Positions 63,423 to 64,000 of a stretch of DNA of 64,000 nt are shown here, in pieces. The stretch is taken from NCBI RefSeq assembly GCF_009915155.1, contig NZ_JAABLM010000002.1, forward strand, positions 186,001 through 250,000, written 5' to 3'. The notes beneath the pieces are model-generated. The model did no database searches. It was given only the letters and a program-made list of their open reading frames with translations, and was not told the origin of the DNA. Positions within the stretch are counted from its first letter, which is position 1; every line of letters begins with the position of its first letter. Made by a program: the position numbers and the translations under genes. This stretch comes from Flavobacterium ichthyis (GTDB lineage Bacteria > Bacteroidota > Bacteroidia > Flavobacteriales > Flavobacteriaceae).

Positions 63423-63857
63423 ATGGAATCAGTCCATATTTTGTTGGTAGAAGATAATGAAGGAGACATCGTTTTGACGCTCGACGCTTTGCGAGAAGGA
63501 CGATTGGACACCGAAGTATCTGTGGTGCGTGACGGTTGGCAAGCATTGAATTTTCTTGAAAAAAAAGAAAATCATCAATTTGCAAGAACTCCGGATTTAA
63601 TTATTCTCGATATTAACCTACCGAAATTAAGTGGACACGAAGTACTAGCAAAAATTAAAATGAATCCCCAAATTCAACATATACCTGTAATTATGCTAAC
63701 AACCTCATCATCAGATGCAGATATCTTTAAAAGCTATCACCATCACGTAAACTGTTTTATCACTAAACCCATTGAATCACAGAAATTTTTAGAAGTCATA
63801 AACTCAATAGAAGACTTTTGGATTTCTACCGTACAACTGCCAAAAAAAACGCATTAA
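63423..63857 (+). CDS. Single-domain response regulator
   Basis: 144 residues with a full receiver: LLVEDNEGD, ILDINLP (phospho-Asp), MLTTSS and FITKP. It is of the cyanobacterial-phytochrome Rcp1-like type, which is common next to such kinases. It lies directly after the kinase gene and directly before another receiver; the next ATG begins one base after its stop. Confidence 0.88.
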   Translation: MESVHILLVEDNEGDIVLTLDALREGRLDTEVSVVRDGWQALNFLEKKENHQFARTPDLIILDINLPKLSGHEVLAKIKMNPQIQHIPVIMLTTSSSDADIFKSYHHHVNCFITKPIESQKFLEVINSIEDFWISTVQLPKKTH

Positions 63858-64000
63858 ATGGGATTTAAACAAAATGGAGTTCATTTTCTAATTGTAGAAG
63901 ATAACCAAGGCGATTTAGTTTTGGTAAAAAACTACATAGAAGAAGAATTCAAAGATCCTGTCATTTATGAGGCAGTTTCTTATAATGAGGCAAAAAAAAT
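63858..64000 (+). CDS. Response regulator or hybrid kinase, cut by the window end
   Basis: The first 47 codons read FLIVEDNQGDLVLVKNYIEE, the start of another receiver with the acidic pocket in place. The gene runs past base 64000, so whether it is a single receiver or a larger signalling protein is unknown. Its ATG immediately follows the preceding stop. Confidence 0.75.
   Translation, partial: MGFKQNGVHFLIVEDNQGDLVLVKNYIEEEFKDPVIYEAVSYNEAKK

Overview
The window is AT-rich chromosomal DNA from a member of the Bacteroidota, almost certainly a Flavobacterium-like Flavobacteriaceae. The main signs are Bacteroidota-type promoters (TAnnTTTG boxes) with very short leaders and no clear Shine-Dalgarno sites, many short N-terminal lipoprotein signals, a SusC/SusD pair, a tmRNA encoding the tag GENNYALAA, and Bacteroidota families such as DUF1599, the BT_3928-type DoxX-thioredoxin protein, DUF4199 and triple-tyrosine HTH regulators. 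No phage, insertion sequence, CRISPR array, tRNA or rRNA was seen.

Layout. 0-6.2 kb holds small accessory genes (membrane proteins, a DKNYY protein, a DUF4304-like protein, a serine hydrolase lipoprotein, a peptidase-MA-like lipoprotein). 6.4-14.7 kb is housekeeping: folP, DUF1599, DoxX-thioredoxin, a DppB-type permease, a decayed MntA/HepT toxin-antitoxin pair, TlpA-tpiA, an OprP-type porin, prmA and clpS. 14.8-26.5 kb is a compact beta-1,3-glucan (laminarin-type) utilisation locus: membrane-spanning HTH sensor-regulator, SusC, SusD, a PKD/CBM-like surface lipoprotein, and two GH16 enzymes. 26.6-35.9 kb has a split YeeE/YedE sulfur transporter, ssrA, a second serine hydrolase, an AlaDH/PNT-like oxidoreductase, a small regulon with a Coq4-like protein and a winged-helix repressor, kdsA, DUF4199 and an MBL hydrolase.

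36.0-49.6 kb is rich in signalling genes: a PAS-repeat histidine kinase, stand-alone receivers, an AraC-type regulator and a CHASE3-like kinase. Within it lies the radical-SAM/TIGR03915 DNA-repair pair. 49.6-55.7 kb is a redox block: two rhodaneses, two thioredoxin-fold proteins, a MarR regulator with its operator, two YceI proteins, YaaA, a Crp-like regulator and a pirin. 55.9-59.1 kb is an accessory lipoprotein locus with a HExxH protein, a downstream lipoprotein and a decayed second copy of that arrangement. typA and another kinase/receiver set close the window; the last receiver runs off the edge.

The most interesting signals outside ordinary genes are: (i) two identical-arm palindromes (ACTTTG-N5-CAAAGT) in front of both transcription units of the winged-helix/Coq4-like cluster; (ii) helically phased direct repeats ATTACC(A/T)CAAC between the glucan-locus regulator and susC; (iii) a perfect 16-bp palindrome over the marR -7 box; (iv) a decayed MntA-HepT module; (v) the lipoprotein-zincin cassette with a broken paralogous unit behind it; (vi) a dispersed GC-rich intergenic repeat with a central hairpin; and (vii) two small genes of 56 and 58 codons.
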